Origin: Zychaea mexicana
Taxonomy: Eukaryota > Mucoromycota > Mucoromycetes > Mucorales > Lichtheimiaceae
Direction of reading: 5' to 3'
Assembly (NCBI RefSeq): GCF_025766255.1
Contig: NW_026516764.1
Coordinates: 104,872-168,871, forward strand
Length of the DNA: 64,000 nucleotides
This document shows, one piece after another, positions 34,965 to 46,755 of this stretch (positions are counted from its first letter, which is position 1; the number at the start of each line of letters is the position of its first letter). The notes under the pieces are model-generated. The model worked only from the letters and a program-made list of their open reading frames with translations. It searched no databases and was not told the DNA's origin. A program made the position numbers and the translations under genes.

Positions 34965-36909
34965 ATGGCATCAAAACGAAACTCACGATTACAAGAATAC
35001 CTCTCAAGTCAATATACCGATTTCGATCTTGCACACCCAACAAAACGCTTAACGTCCTTGTATTCCGATTTCTCCAAACTCGCCCTCTTGAATCCATATG
35101 GTTACGATGCCAACATTAGCTATTGGCGTTCATTGATTCTGGATTGCAACATTCAAGGGCTGCTCGGCACAAGCAATCACCGTTTGGTGATTAATTCCCA
35201 TGAGCTGGCGGATTTGTTTGTACGGCCCGGAATGGGTAAACCTTTAGCATTAGATTGTGTTGTGGTAAGCATCTTGTTATTGTGGTTAAGGGGTGGTGGG
35301 GTGGGGAAACTCTCCGTTTACAATATGTTGAAACAACATGTCACTGGTACCTTTCTGGTGCTCGTACATCATGTATTAATAGAAAGAAATGACCAAGGAT
35401 GGTGATATCATGACGTTACGCGAGTTCAATGAACGATATATTCCACCGACAACGTCCCAATCATGGCTGTCGTGGATTATGCAGAAATCTCAATACTGGC
35501 TGCTTCCAGCATCGTATCACCATGATAAGCATAATTATGTAGTCCTACCCACCGTCAAAGAAATTGCAAAGGGGATCTTGCAATCCTATGTCGATGAGCC
35601 AGCATCCAATTCGTCGAGTGCACTGATGACGTTCAGCGACTTTCGCGCTCGTTATGGCACGGATGGTGAACGGACACTGACGGATGATGATATCTGGTTA
35701 TTGCTGCAGTACATGAGCTCAGAACTGGGCGTGGCTGTCGCGGATGATGTGCAAGGTTACGGTAAATCCCATGTGGTAAATAATTTGAGCTATAACACCC
35801 CAATTTTGTCATTTGGTAATCCACCACCACCACCTTACTCAATATATCTGTTATTTAGGCCATCAAATTCCCATATAAAGCACAAATAGGCACGCCATCA
35901 GCGGTTATCGATCAGCAAGACCGCGCTATCATTAGTATCAGAACAACATGTGATGCATTACATTCGCAAGTCGAGGAACTGCAACAGAAAGCAGAAGAGT
36001 AGGTGGCTACAAAAGTTCAGGCGAAAAGGGGAAGCCACTGTGTGCTTCAATGTCTTTAGAAACTAAAACAAAAACTTTCTAGATACACTGCGTCAGCCAA
36101 AGTACACTATGCCGAAGGTCGCAAGTCTCAGGCCATGTACGCTTTTAAAAAAAAGAAACATTTGTTGGAAATACTCGATCGTCGGTTACGGTCGGTGGAG
36201 ACGATGGAAACGTTGCTTATGAAGATTGAAGCTTCTCAAAATGACCTGCAGGTAAGCAAGTTTGCTGGCGACATGGATGCACACAACATAAAGGCAGATT
36301 ATACGAATGGACATCGGTTCTGTGTGGGTTATAACATATAAATATACACAGATCGTTCGAGCATTTAATATTGGCGCCGATGCACTACGGAATATGGTGT
36401 CGGACCAAGACTTATCAGTCGAAGCTGTGGATGAAGCGCTGTTCAATGTTCAACAAGCGTTCCAAGACCACAAGGAAGTAGAAGAAGCCATTATGGGCGG
36501 CGTGGATCAAGCGAGTCGTGTACATATCGCGGATGATGAAGAAGAATTGGAAAAGGAGTTGGCCGAGTTAGAGCAGCAGGAAAGGCGACAACAGGAACAA
36601 GTAGAGCAGCAACGAAAAGAACGAGAAATGCAACAACAAGAACAAGAACAGCAACGCCGTGATGTACTTGATATATCAAGTTCTCCACCACCACGGCAGC
36701 TTACACATTCCGCACCACCACCATCACCCTCAGATTCCGAGTTGGCGAGAATCCATTATTTGTTTGGCAAACTCAAAAAGGCACAACCACCACCGTCAAA
36801 GTTACCATCAGCAGCAGCAGCAGTTCCGACAACAACGCGGGACCGTCGTCAGCAGCAGGAACATCAGCATCAGCAGGAGCGGGAACCAGAACCGGAACCG
36901 GCGATCTAA
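34965..36909 (+). CDS. CHM7: ESCRT-III related CHMP7/Chm7
   Basis: CHMP7/Chm7 nucleates ESCRT-III at the inner nuclear membrane during nuclear-envelope sealing and surveillance. Five exons join in phase: 34965-35264, 35383-35775, 35859-35998, 36083-36251, 36352-36909, giving 519 residues. The N-terminal half (residues 1 to about 235) has the winged-helix-like pattern of the CHMP7 N-domain (PTKRLTSLYSDFSKLALLNP, YDANISYWRSLILDC). From about 235 the Snf7-like core follows: helical, charged, with SAKVHYAEGRKSQAMYAFKK, KKHLLEILDRRLRSVETMET and an acidic late helix (DDEEELEKELAELEQQERRQ). A MIM1-like helix, ELARIHYLFGKLKKA, lies near residues 464-478. The tail is rich in Gln, Pro and Glu. The stop is only 140 bp before the start of the Hsp40 gene on the same strand. 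Confidence 0.93.
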
Positions 36910-37049
36910 GTCACAAACCACTCAAAAGGAACATAATACCCCACCCACAATTATAATTATACATTACGTTATATAGCTTTTTCTCCATTTATTGCTACTG
37001 TATCGTTTTCTCTTCCACGCATAATAACGAGACGAACACGACACGAAGC

Positions 37050-38757
37050 ATGGCGATCGAAACAGCTTACTATGAAACCCTCAATGTCGAAACCACGGCG
37101 TCCGATCAAGAGATCCGAAGGGTAAATAGTTAAAAAACTCGAAATTCGCTTATTTTTCTCTCTGCTTTTGAATGGAGTCCTTGTCATTATTCCCAAACGT
37201 TCTTACCACAACAACAAACAACTGTCATGTACGCATATTTTTCTCTGTAAAAAATTGAAATTCGTATAGGCATATAAAAAGTTGGTATGTAAATAAAACC
37301 GTCCTTTTTCTTTATTTTCTTTATTCTTGGCCTTGTTTTAATATTTTTTTTTGTGTGTTATGTGTGTATGTATGCGTTTTGTGGTTCACGATATATGTAT
37401 ATCTAGGCTATGAAATACCATCCAGACAAGAACCCTGACGAAGGTGAACGGGTAAGACAAAAAAAGAAGATCTTAATGATCATTCAATCACATACACACA
37501 CACACACCTATTTTAACGCTTTGAGGGTATATCTGCTAAATCAAACCAGTTCAAAGAAATCTCACACGCATACGAAGTCTTGTCCGACCCTGACCGACGA
37601 GCCCACTATGATCAATTTGGCGAAGGAGGTCCTGGTGGTGGTGGTGGTGACTATGGCGGTATGTCTGCCGACGACTTGTTTGCCAACTTGTTTGGTGGCA
37701 TGGGAGGAGCAAGCTTTGGTGGCGCTGGCTTTGGTGGCATGCCACAACAGCGCGGTCCTCGCAAGGGCGAAAGTATGAAATATCCACTCGCAGTATCATT
37801 GGAGGACTTATATAACGGCAAACGGACCAAGCTCGCGTTGGAAAAAAATGTGATTTGTACAACATGCAGTGGACGGGGTGGCAAGACGGGTGCTACACGT
37901 AAATGTGGCGCGTGTCATGGTCGTGGATTTGGCGTGGCCATGCGACAGATGGGTATGGGTATGGTCCAACAGATGCAAGTGCCCTGTGAAGAGTGTAACA
38001 GCACTGGTAAGATTGCAAAGGACAGATGCAAAAAGTGCCGTGGCAAGAAGGTCACGACGGAAAAGAAGTTTTTGGATATCTACGTCGAAAAGGGTATGAT
38101 TGATGGACAAAAGATCTGCATGAAGGGCGAAGGTGATCAAGAGGTAAAGACTTGAAAAAACTTTTATAGCTTAGTATGGCCACAGTCTCGCTGATAAACA
38201 TTTGCTTTTACTACTTGATGAAACTATAGCCGGGAGTGGAGCCAGGCGATGTCAACTTGGTGTTACAACAAAAGGAACACAATGTCTTTGAACGACGCGG
38301 CGATGACTTGTTGTGCCATATCAAGATTTCGTTGAGTGAAGCATTGTGCGGATTCAACAGAGTGGTGGTCAAGCATTTGGATGGCCGAGGTATCCAAGTG
38401 CAGCATCCTGCAGGCCAGGTGATCAAGCCAGGAATGGTCAAGCGCGTGCCCAACGAGGGTATGCCCATCTATAGACGGTCGGACAACCACGGCGATCTCT
38501 ATATCCAGTTTGATGTCGAATTTCCACAAGATTATTTCGCCACCCCAGACAATGTCGCTGCCATGGCCAATATCTTGCCCAAGCCAAAACCCAATGCTGT
38601 GTCCAGCGCATCCTATGACATTGTTGACGAATGTGCCTTGATTTCGGGCGACCTTGAATCCTTTGGTGCATCTGGCCAGTCAAGAAATGCGTATGACGAG
38701 GATGATAGCGATGATGAGGGACGGGGTGGTAGCGGTATGAACTGTGCGCAGCAGTAA
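37050..38757 (+). CDS. YDJ1: Type I Hsp40 (DnaJ), Ydj1-like, farnesylation motif
   Basis: Cytosolic/ER-surface co-chaperone that delivers substrates to Hsp70 and stimulates its ATPase. Five exons: 37050-37121, 37270-37284, 37407-37451, 37550-38143, 38230-38757, total 417 residues, near the 409 of yeast Ydj1. Domains in order: J domain (AYYETLNVETTASDQEIRR, microexon AYKKL, then MKYHPDKNPDEGER with HPD at 34-36); a Gly/Phe region (about 62-105); four CxxCxGxG-type zinc repeats from about residue 146 to 211 (CTTCSGRG, CGACHGRG, CEECNSTG, CKKCRGKK, the last one degenerate after the second Cys); and substrate-binding C-terminal domains. The end is NCAQQ, so the last four residues CAQQ fit a CaaX box for farnesylation, as in Ydj1 (CASQ). 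The second exon is only 15 nt long and lies inside the J domain. All splice joins are in phase. Confidence 0.96.
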
Positions 38758-39427
38758 AAATTCGTAAAGCAGTAGCGAGTACGAATCGCATTTAGTATTC
38801 AATTGTAGTAGATATGATACACACACACATCTTCTGTACATTTCTCTTCCCCACCCCTCTTTACTTTTTTCTTTTGACCCCATTTGCAACAATAACAACG
38901 GAAATTTCCTCATATTCTTAGATAGAGACAACATAAAAAACAATTAGGATACTACCTCCCTCCCACAACATAAATTGTTTTTAAACCTGTGGATCGCATC
39001 TCGTTTATTATACTTACTAATGAGTTTGAAATTGGTCAAGAGACTTTGAATGCTCAAAATTTGATCATAACGCACATCCGTGTGGTTTGATTTAACATGT
39101 GGCCCGTCCTTTGTGTATGACGACTATGCCACATTATCATCATACGTTGTTGCCCCCCCCCCACCCTCACCAGCAAGCCATAAGATGTTATAGTTTATGG
39201 CAACAAAGATACGTACATGTTGCGCTAAATCATCAAGCGGGTTATACCTTGCAGTTGACGCTCTCCGACGCCTAGCAAGAAAGCAACAGATTCAATCATC
39301 ACACAGAATTTTACTTTTCAAGTTGGTGTGTTTTGCTAGGAGAACCAGATCGTGGGCCTTTTGCCAACGAATAGACGTTATGAACCACTCGCACATTCTT
39401 GTGTCGCCTTGATCGTGTTGTTTTGAG
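38758..39427. other. Intergenic after the Hsp40 gene
   Basis: 670 bp with no coding signal. It contains a CA tract at about 38,819-38,829 and a C run at about 39,153-39,162. Nothing else was recognised. Confidence 0.5.
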
Positions 39428-39800
39428 CTACAGTAGTGCTTTTGCTGGCTCGCCTCGTCCTGACCGCCCTAAAATACTTTTGATATCATGTAAGGCTGCA
39501 AAATCAAAGTCTGGATTGTTGTTGGTGATATGCAGTACCCAGTCCACACGCTTCGTGATAGCTTCAGGATAAGTGCGCCTTCTAGTTTTGTAGGCCTTTT
39601 CATCGCAAGCCCATACTTTTGTACAAGGTGCATATGTGAGTGAATGTCAAACCAAACGTGTCCCAAAGTGATCCTTGTGCTTCTTTGATGGCTTTGGTTG
39701 GAACATCAACATTTCTATAGAGCTGTCGTATGCTCAGCTGTTACTGTTGATGGTCTTCCTTGCAATTTCTTCATTTGGCGCGGTAGATACGGCTCTTCGT
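39428..39800 (-). pseudogene. Decayed coding relic with HTH-like start, possible transposase
   Basis: Three pieces in two or three frames on the minus strand follow one another. About 39,782-39,720: RQMKKLQGRPSTVTAEHTTA, resembling the GRPS...T.EH helix-turn-helix start of Tc1/mariner-like transposases. About 39,712-39,610: NVDVPTKAIKEAQGSLWDTF and FTHICTLYKSMGLR. About 39,650-39,428: VWACDEKAYKTRRRTYPEAI then TKRVDWVLHITNNNPDFDF, ending at a TAG at 39430-39428. The frame changes between pieces suggest a disabled gene. No DDE catalytic region was found, so the transposase reading rests on the HTH-like words only. A host gene fragment is an alternative. Confidence 0.38.
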
Positions 39801-40454
39801 TATTAAACGATTCCAATGAGCATATAGACAGGCAAAGTAAGTTCACAAGCAGCTGTAGCTGCGCTGAAGGTCACACTTTGAATCATAACAATAAGTTGAG
39901 CAATCTGCATATCGTCGTTTTTCTGTAAGGTCATGTTACATAAAAGCAGATAAGAGACGTTTAAACAATATGAATAGAGGAGAGATACGATGAAATGCAT
40001 AGCTGATGATATCACCTCTTGGATTCACGATTCGCTTTGATGGATGTTTTCTGTATCATACGTAGTATATTCATTTACTATTCTTCATTCTTTTTGCATG
40101 ATTCTTGTAGTTACATATATAGTACCTAGTTAGTATAGTAGCAGCAAAATAAAATTCTGTATAAAGCATGTACTTCGCAAGATACGCCTGTATAATAAAA
40201 GTATTCTCTTTTAATGTATTGATTATCGAGTTTGACGCTAAACGACATCTACATTCCGAAGAGTTTTTGTGGTTTATGTATTTTGCTGTTTGGATGGAGA
40301 ATTTACGACAAGAGATACTCGTCATCATATGTACCTTAGTGGCATAAGTAAGTTTTTCACTATGGGCAAGGTTCTCTCGTTGTTGTCATTGTTGGACGCC
40401 AAGCGTTCCAGAGTTCTCAATAAGTTCGGACCAAATGAAGATGTCTCCATATGT

Positions 40455-40545
40455 ATGGGTTTGTCGTTATGATCTTTGGTACCTGGGCAGCCGTTGAAGC
40501 CCTGATCGATGTATTTGCGAACGGTTACACTTATGATGTAGGGGT
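40455..40545 (+). pseudogene. C-terminal relic of an AAAP permease (copy 0)
   Basis: The frame reading MIFGTWAAVEALIDVFANGY followed by TYDV aligns with the last residues of the two intact permeases (LIFGTWTAIEDLIDRFGDDF and LIFGTKTAIEDLIDTFADGY). The codon positions and DNA (ATCTTTGGTACCTGG) match as well. The original stop is lost and the frame runs on. Upstream to about 40,270 only faint similarity remains. This is the 3' stub of a further tandem permease copy. Confidence 0.72.
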
Positions 40546-42860
40546 ATTTACAACATTCTCTATAGTTATACCACCGAAAAAAAAATCATGACTCTGCTCT
40601 TTGTTATTGCATTCATTCAAAAAAGTTTACACATATATAATGCAGTATTGCACCAGCAGCTGGAAATAATGAGGAAAATGAAAAATAAATATAATTAATA
40701 TCATGGATGCGCGCATATACTATCTGGAAGTCTGTATGACTGTATGGTTGGATGTTGTTGGCAAAGCAAAGTAATCTATCCTTGTTGACCGCAGATGTCG
40801 CTGGACAAGCGTAAAACAAAGGATTCAGCCAGCGCTTTTATGAGCAGAGAGTCCAAGAGTGGCAGTGTCCGACCAACTATCGCCATCCTAGTTTCGGCTT
40901 GTGCATTTCTAAGGTCATGCGCCGGTCGATTTTGTCCAAACACCAACTGTCGTCAGCTATAGTACTGGTCGATTCTTGTCACAGTTACGTGATCGGGATT
41001 GGAAGAATGTATAAAGGAACATGTGTGTGCTTTTCTTTCCTAAGAGAGGGAAAAAGATCTGTTATCATAAGATGTATCGAGCGGTTGTGTACGTTACACA
41101 CGGTGGCAAAATGAATGTAACAACTAAGAATGCAAGATACTTCTTTCCAGGGCAGCAGCAGCTGCAACCACCGTTCGTAAAACACCAACATGTGTTTCTC
41201 TCTCTCACTCCCATGGGCTGCCATAGGACAAACAAGGGTATCCTCTTATAGGCGTAGCCACTCGTTCTAAGTTTCGTCGACCGACACGATCGAAGTCCTA
41301 GTGATGATCTGCCCAGTCTTTTATCTGACCATGAAATTCGGGAAAACGTCTATCCTGCTTTCCCATATGCTCCAGTATCTCGGCGCGACACTTCAATACC
41401 ATACATCATCAATGAGATTTAAGAAACGTTGCGGGCTCATCAAACGACAGGAGCGTGGAGGTTTACCTGGGTGATACTCTGCAGGGTAGCTCGTTCAAGA
41501 AATTGGCGGGGCGTGTGAAAACAAAGATCCGAGGAACGGTAACTAACACCGTCGCCCCGCTGATCCGACATCAAAACAAAAATGAAGAGATGCTACGAAT
41601 TTACGTTGCGTGGATATACTCAAGTACCTGGAATGCTTTGTACTTTGTATATATTGGCAGCGTCTTCTAGTTGCTAAGACGATATTCTGAAAACAGGGCT
41701 ATACAACCTTAAAACGCGAAATGGAGGCTGGCACCTGGCCCGCACCTATTTTTTTTCGTTCTGATGTGCAGCGCTGTCTTAAAGTCAAATCAATGTGTAA
41801 CACCTTCGCTCGGACCTGGTAAAGTGCCATGTCTTCGGCGCTAGACATATGCGTATTACATGGCCTAGTATTTCTTAAAGGAAGAAGATATACAAAAGCA
41901 AGGGAGACGTCAGATATACTGTGTGCTCACTATAAGAAACACTCAAATGACAGAAGATTAACCCTTTTGTGGAAAAAATCACATTTTGACACGGGTCGCT
42001 GTAAATAGAAATTGTCGGCTCCCTGTTTTGGGCCATGGTCTGGTTAAAAGATGGCATATAGAGTTTTCTCACGATTGTAACACCGTATATCTTGATGTCC
42101 AAGCGTGTAATGCATCATTTTTCTGACATCGATGTTATAGACCAAGCAGAGGACGGAAGTGGTGTATGTGTTTTGGTATGTGTGATAGGCAAGAGAAAGC
42201 TAACTGCACCGCTATTGGTATTAAGTCAATAACAACTCAACTTGTCTCCGATATAGACAGCACTCAGCTTGCGTGCTCGTTGGTTCAACTCCACTTCTCC
42301 ACAAAGTTTTATACGTGTTATGTTATTTTTCGGGGACGAGAAGTAACCCCGTTGCCTCTTTTAGATCCCACATAGTATTAGTACTACAACCACAAATCAC
42401 ATCGTTTTGCGTCTTCTGTATAACTGATAGTCGTCTGATTTGGTGGGAAAGAGAAAGGATGAGCATGACACGATTTGAAGCGAAATGGTTGGATCCTCCG
42501 AGCTAATTCGACCTTCCACCTTTAACATCATTGTTGCGCATTTGTGCTTTCATGTTGCCATCGTCGTTCTTTATTTTTTTTACTACTGCTGCTGCTATAT
42601 TAAGACAAGGATGATTGGCCCCTTTGGGTTTACACAGACGTTCGGGAACGACAGCATGGAAAATACTAATGTAGCGCGCGAAGAAAGAGTGTATTTCTTC
42701 ACCAATTTATTGCTATACTTGATATGCCTGAAACCTTATTCAGGCGCAGATTCGATAATTTTTTTTTTAAAAAGATCTTGTTTTCTCCGTTTTATTTATT
42801 ATATCTCATTGTTTTTCTATTTCTCCTCCTCCTTCGCCCTTTTCCTTCTTTCTATACCGT
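40546..42860. other. Permease upstream region, left copy of a segmental duplication
   Basis: 2.3 kb without a supported gene. From about 41,100 onward it is recognisably related to 47,090-48,755. Examples: CCGTTCGTAAAACACC versus CCGTTCGTAAACCACA, and ACACCTTCGCTCGGACCTGGTAA versus ACCACCTTCGCTCAGACCTAGTAA (each shown in part). Frames such as 41,455-41,670 are interrupted in the other copy, so they are unlikely to be genes. Confidence 0.6.
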
Positions 42861-43290
42861 ATGTCAAAGATGCTGAAAAGTGAAAAAGGAGCGACGAATT
42901 TTGTCGCCAGTACCCATTCCGAAAGTATAATAGGTATAGAAATAGACAAAACTCATGAGTCAAGTTAGTGTCCTTGATCTGGTTACTGATATTAGACGTG
43001 TAAACATTGCATAGACTTTGAATTTGGCAAAGAGGGCTACGATGTTGACCGGACAAATGGTTCTTCATCCTGGTACGCATTTTACAGCATTGTCTGTCTT
43101 GTTGCAGGCACGGGCATGTTGGGTTTGCCATTGGTAAATTATCTTTTGTCGAGCGCACGAACAAGAAATCAAAAAAGAATGAGAACCCCGATTTCTCATT
43201 TACGTAATTTTCATTCATAACTAGGCCCTCAGAAAAGGTGGTTGGGCCGGTCTCGTCATGCTGATTCTAGCATGGTGGATGTCTATCGTA
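41100..43290 (+). repeat. Segmental duplication, copy A (partner 47,090-49,105)
   Basis: The block covers permease upstream DNA plus permease exons 1-3. It is matched, with many substitutions and indels, by 47,090-49,105 in the same orientation and the same order, including the CTTCTAGTTGCTA/CTTCTAGCTGCTA word and the permease exon 1 and 2 sequences. The boundaries are approximate because the copies are diverged. Confidence 0.7.
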
Positions 43291-44513
43291 AGAGAACATA
43301 TTTATACACGCTTCTATTTAGATACGTTGTCACTGACTAGTAGTATTTTGGGCATGTAGTATACAGGCGTCATCATGCAAACGTGTATGTACAAGGGCAA
43401 AAACCGACGACTGGCGTCTTTCAAAGAAATTGCCACTACATCATTTGGCTCAATTGGAGGCTGGGTCTCCTTCTTTTTCACAACGTGGATCTATATCGGT
43501 ACAGCTGTCCTGTACGTAGTACTCGCAGCCAGCAACTTGAATCAACTGTGTGAAGGCACAGCAGGTGAACTCGGTACTTTTGCATGGACCATCATCTGGT
43601 GTGGTGTTATCGGCATTCCGTACATTTTTGCAAAATCAATGAACAACGTTGCATGGACCAGTCTTTTGGGTTTGGTTGCTGTTATGACTACGGTAAATAC
43701 ATTTTTGTGCTCTGCAACCCACAGACAATGAATACGATGCTTATCACTACGAGGTGCCTATTTCACAACTTATTATAGATGCTGATCACAATTATCTTGG
43801 CCGGTATCGATGCTCCTAATCACACCGACAGCCACAAAGATAACGTTATTTGGGATGGTTTCCCCGTCGCTCTCGCCACCATGTCGTTCAGTTTCGGCGC
43901 CAATGTCGTCTATCCAAACATTGAAGGCTCGATGAAGAACCCTAAGCGCTGGCCTTTTGTTGTGACCGGTGCCTTGAGCTTTGCCGCTGTCATGTATATC
44001 GCAATTGCAGTTTGCGGCTACTACATTTACGGCATCGATGTTGTCAGTCCTGTTTATAACAGTGTTCCCCCCGGCCCCGCACGTATCGTTGCCATCGTCC
44101 TGATCACCATCAATTCCGTCGTCTCTGCACCTATCTTGCTTGTATCCTTTGCATTAGACGTCGAAGATATGCTCAACATTACCGTCGAACGGTTCGGAAA
44201 AACAAAAGAATTTCTTATTCGTACATGTCTACGTGCGGCTATCATGGTGTTCGTCGGTGCTATCGGCATTCTTATCCCTTTCTTTGACTTGCTCATGTCT
44301 TTACTCGGTGCTTTCGCCAACTGTGCAATCATCTTCATTTTCCCGGTTCTTTTCTATTGGCGCCTTACCGGGTTCCGTAACAAGAAGATTTATGAGTTGG
44401 CGTGGAATTGTTTAATCATTCTGGTCGGTCTCGTTGGTCTGATCTTTGGTACCAAGACCGCCATTGAAGATTTGATCGATACCTTTGCTGATGGTTATCA
44501 ATACAATATCTAA
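42861..44513 (+). CDS. Amino acid permease, AAAP family (copy 2)
   Basis: Five exons, 42861-42933, 43015-43133, 43225-43287, 43360-43692 and 43779-44513, total 440 residues plus stop. Each exon has exactly the length of its counterpart in the permease at 27,722 (73, 119, 63, 333, 735 nt), so the genes are clear paralogues. The N-terminus (MSKMLKSEKGATNFVASTHS) is unlike that of copy 1; the membrane core is highly similar (VCLVAGTGMLGLPL, KGGWAGLVMLILAWW, LAGIDAPNH, IEDLIDTFADGYQYNI end). About eleven helices are expected. Introns are short and divergent in sequence. Substrate unknown. Flanking relics at about 40,455 and 48,755 show that this is one survivor of a local tandem array. Confidence 0.93.
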
Positions 44514-46194
44514 CACCAGCAAAACTAGACAATTCGTGTTCTTTTATTTGTTTCTCTTTTTTTGTGCTATGTGTATTTTAATACCGTATATATCCCCTCT
44601 TTCTGTATGTATCTTTATTACTCCGTTCTTACCTATGACTGTTACGTTTTTCGTTAGCATTGGTTTCTTTATTATTAATAGTAAACTTTACAAGTGTATT
44701 ATACCAAACGAGCTATTGCCGACACGTTCACAAAAGATGATGTGTATCAAACAAATTAATTGAGAAAGAGGATTTATATATTATTAACGTTTGACAGGAA
44801 GATCTCCTTATTATCGTATCATCGGTAATCATGGATATTGGTTGCGGTTAATGACTGACGTTAATGTTTTTGCTTATAGAATTCTGTCTGATTTGCTGGT
44901 TGTTTGTCCTCACATCCTATTGATTTACTTGATAAACTTCTATTAGGACGCTCCGTATACATACGGGGAAGATACTCTGTCTGATACATCGACTATTGGT
45001 GGTATTTGAGGCTTTAGTGTAGTCGCTCGTTACTATAGCAACGTGTGAGTGACTTGGTACATACATCCAGCTCTATAATAAAAAATCTACCTCTCTCTGC
45101 ATGTACATGAATAGCGGGGTGTCGCCAACGGATATAGACTTGGGGAGATAGAAAAAAGGGGTTGCGCGCGGCTAGCTGTGGGATACAGCACAGTCCGTTA
45201 TGCACACCCTTTCTTCCAGCAAAGCTTATTTTCCATACATAACGTACAGAGCGAAGACATGGGACGCCTCAATTTGGAAGGACCTTGCCTTTTTATTGAA
45301 ATGACAGCATTCATAGATGCTACTTCCATGGCAGCTCTTGAAAGCATAAAGAAGCTCTATGGGGTTCTGTGTACGATATGAAACGATAAGATATACTATT
45401 ATCCTATATAGAATAACTATAGTGAAAAGCACGAATCATTACTACAAAAAAACATCCGATCACATAAGATATTGAGCAAATGAATGATTTTTCGCCACTA
45501 GGGGGAAAGGGATGGCCGGAGCAGCTTCTTACAGCCTTGTACCCTTGCTAGAAAATTGCGCCGGCGTACACTGCTTACTATGCCGAAGCGGGGAATAAAG
45601 GGTCATTCCCCTTGCTTATTCATGTAAATGGTCGAGATATAAGACTCTTGAGAGCAAGGAACAAGTAGAAGCTATTACAGTTATTTTTAACTCACCTAAG
45701 GAGCACTGATTGTGCACGACCCTTCAGAAAATTACGACGATTGATATTATACTCGCACTCTTTATAGTATTACATGAGCTTTCCTTTCAATTAGCGTGAA
45801 AAAATGTAGTTTTGGACCTATGTAGTGGAAACCATGTTATGCACACACCGCGATATCAAGAGCGCCAACAATGTTAAATATAAGCATTTTCCAGCGGTTC
45901 CTGAAAAATTGCTTCATGCATAGCTATGCGTGATTCTCCTAAGCGAAAATGCTTCTTTAAAGCGCCTATCAATTGGAAAACACAACATTACTCAATTCCG
46001 GGAAAGGGGTATCCAGATGCCCGCCTAGAAGCAGGAGATATATGTAATATATACAAGGAGAAGAAATACTTTTCAGGTACGAGCATGTAGAAATCGGAGA
46101 CTCGACAGAAAGTGAGAAATAGATATATAAAGGTGGCCGGTAACTACTACATTTATCTACCATCTTCTAGCCACATTACTTCTCTTTTGTAACC
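44514..46194. other. Intergenic, no gene supported
   Basis: 1.7 kb AT-rich DNA. Short frames at 45,178-45,381 (+) and 46,163-45,969 (-) have no supporting motif. A TATA-like GATATATAAAGG at about 46,122-46,133 lies some 65 bp before the ATG of the secreted-protein gene and probably serves it. Confidence 0.5.
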
Positions 46195-46755
46195 ATGCAA
46201 ATCAAGTTTTCCTCTCTATTTCTGACGGTGGTCCTGGCTTTGCACCTGTGTTTCCTGTTCTCGGCCTCTGTCCAAGCCCATCCCACTGGCTCGAACGATC
46301 CATCCGGTGTCACTGCCGAAGGCGCTGACAAAATAAAGCAAGATGTTGCTGCCGCTGCTGCTTCTGAACATGGCACTACTACTGGCAGTACTCCTGGAGG
46401 AACAGAAACAGAAAGACGCCAATTTGCAACTTACTTGCGTGCTCTCGATACCGCCATTCAGCGCTCCCGGGCTGAATCAAAGGGCCCGTCCGGCAGTGTC
46501 CCCTTTATGAACACAGTTGCAATCCAGATGGTTAAATTGACGTCAAGTCCCGAATATGAGCAGCAAGGCCAACAGCCAGCGGAAGGTGAGCAGCAACCCG
46601 CCCCGAGTCGAGACGATTTGATTGCAATCGCTGTGGATGTTGTCAACGGAGCTGCCGACGGATTTTTTGAAAATACTGGAATCACCGGACTTCTCAAGAC
46701 AACATTGTTGACATTGCTTGGTACCGTCATCTCGCTTATCAAGATGTTGATGTGA
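46195..46755 (+). CDS. Small secreted protein, family unknown
   Basis: A single exon of 186 codons with a strong signal peptide (MQIKFSSLFLTVVLALHLCF, continuing LFSASVQA with likely cleavage before HPTGSND). The mature part is rich in Gly, Ser, Thr, Ala, Glu and Gln. It has a helical stretch (RRQFATYLRALDTAIQRSRA), a Gln/Pro/Glu-rich linker and a hydrophobic C-terminal helix (GLLKTTLLTLLGTVISLIKM). After the signal peptide there are no cysteines, unlike most small cysteine-rich effectors. The C-terminal helix could be amphipathic and membrane-active, or act as an anchor; there is no charged tail after it. A TATA-like element lies about 65 bp upstream. I do not recognise the family. Confidence 0.75.
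   Translation: MQIKFSSLFLTVVLALHLCFLFSASVQAHPTGSNDPSGVTAEGADKIKQDVAAAAASEHGTTTGSTPGGTETERRQFATYLRALDTAIQRSRAESKGPSGSVPFMNTVAIQMVKLTSSPEYEQQGQQPAEGEQQPAPSRDDLIAIAVDVVNGAADGFFENTGITGLLKTTLLTLLGTVISLIKMLM

Noticed and set aside
42270..42300. tRNA B-box-like word GGTTCAACTCC
   Set aside because: No paired T-stem of five base pairs, no A-box upstream at the right distance and no acceptor stem.
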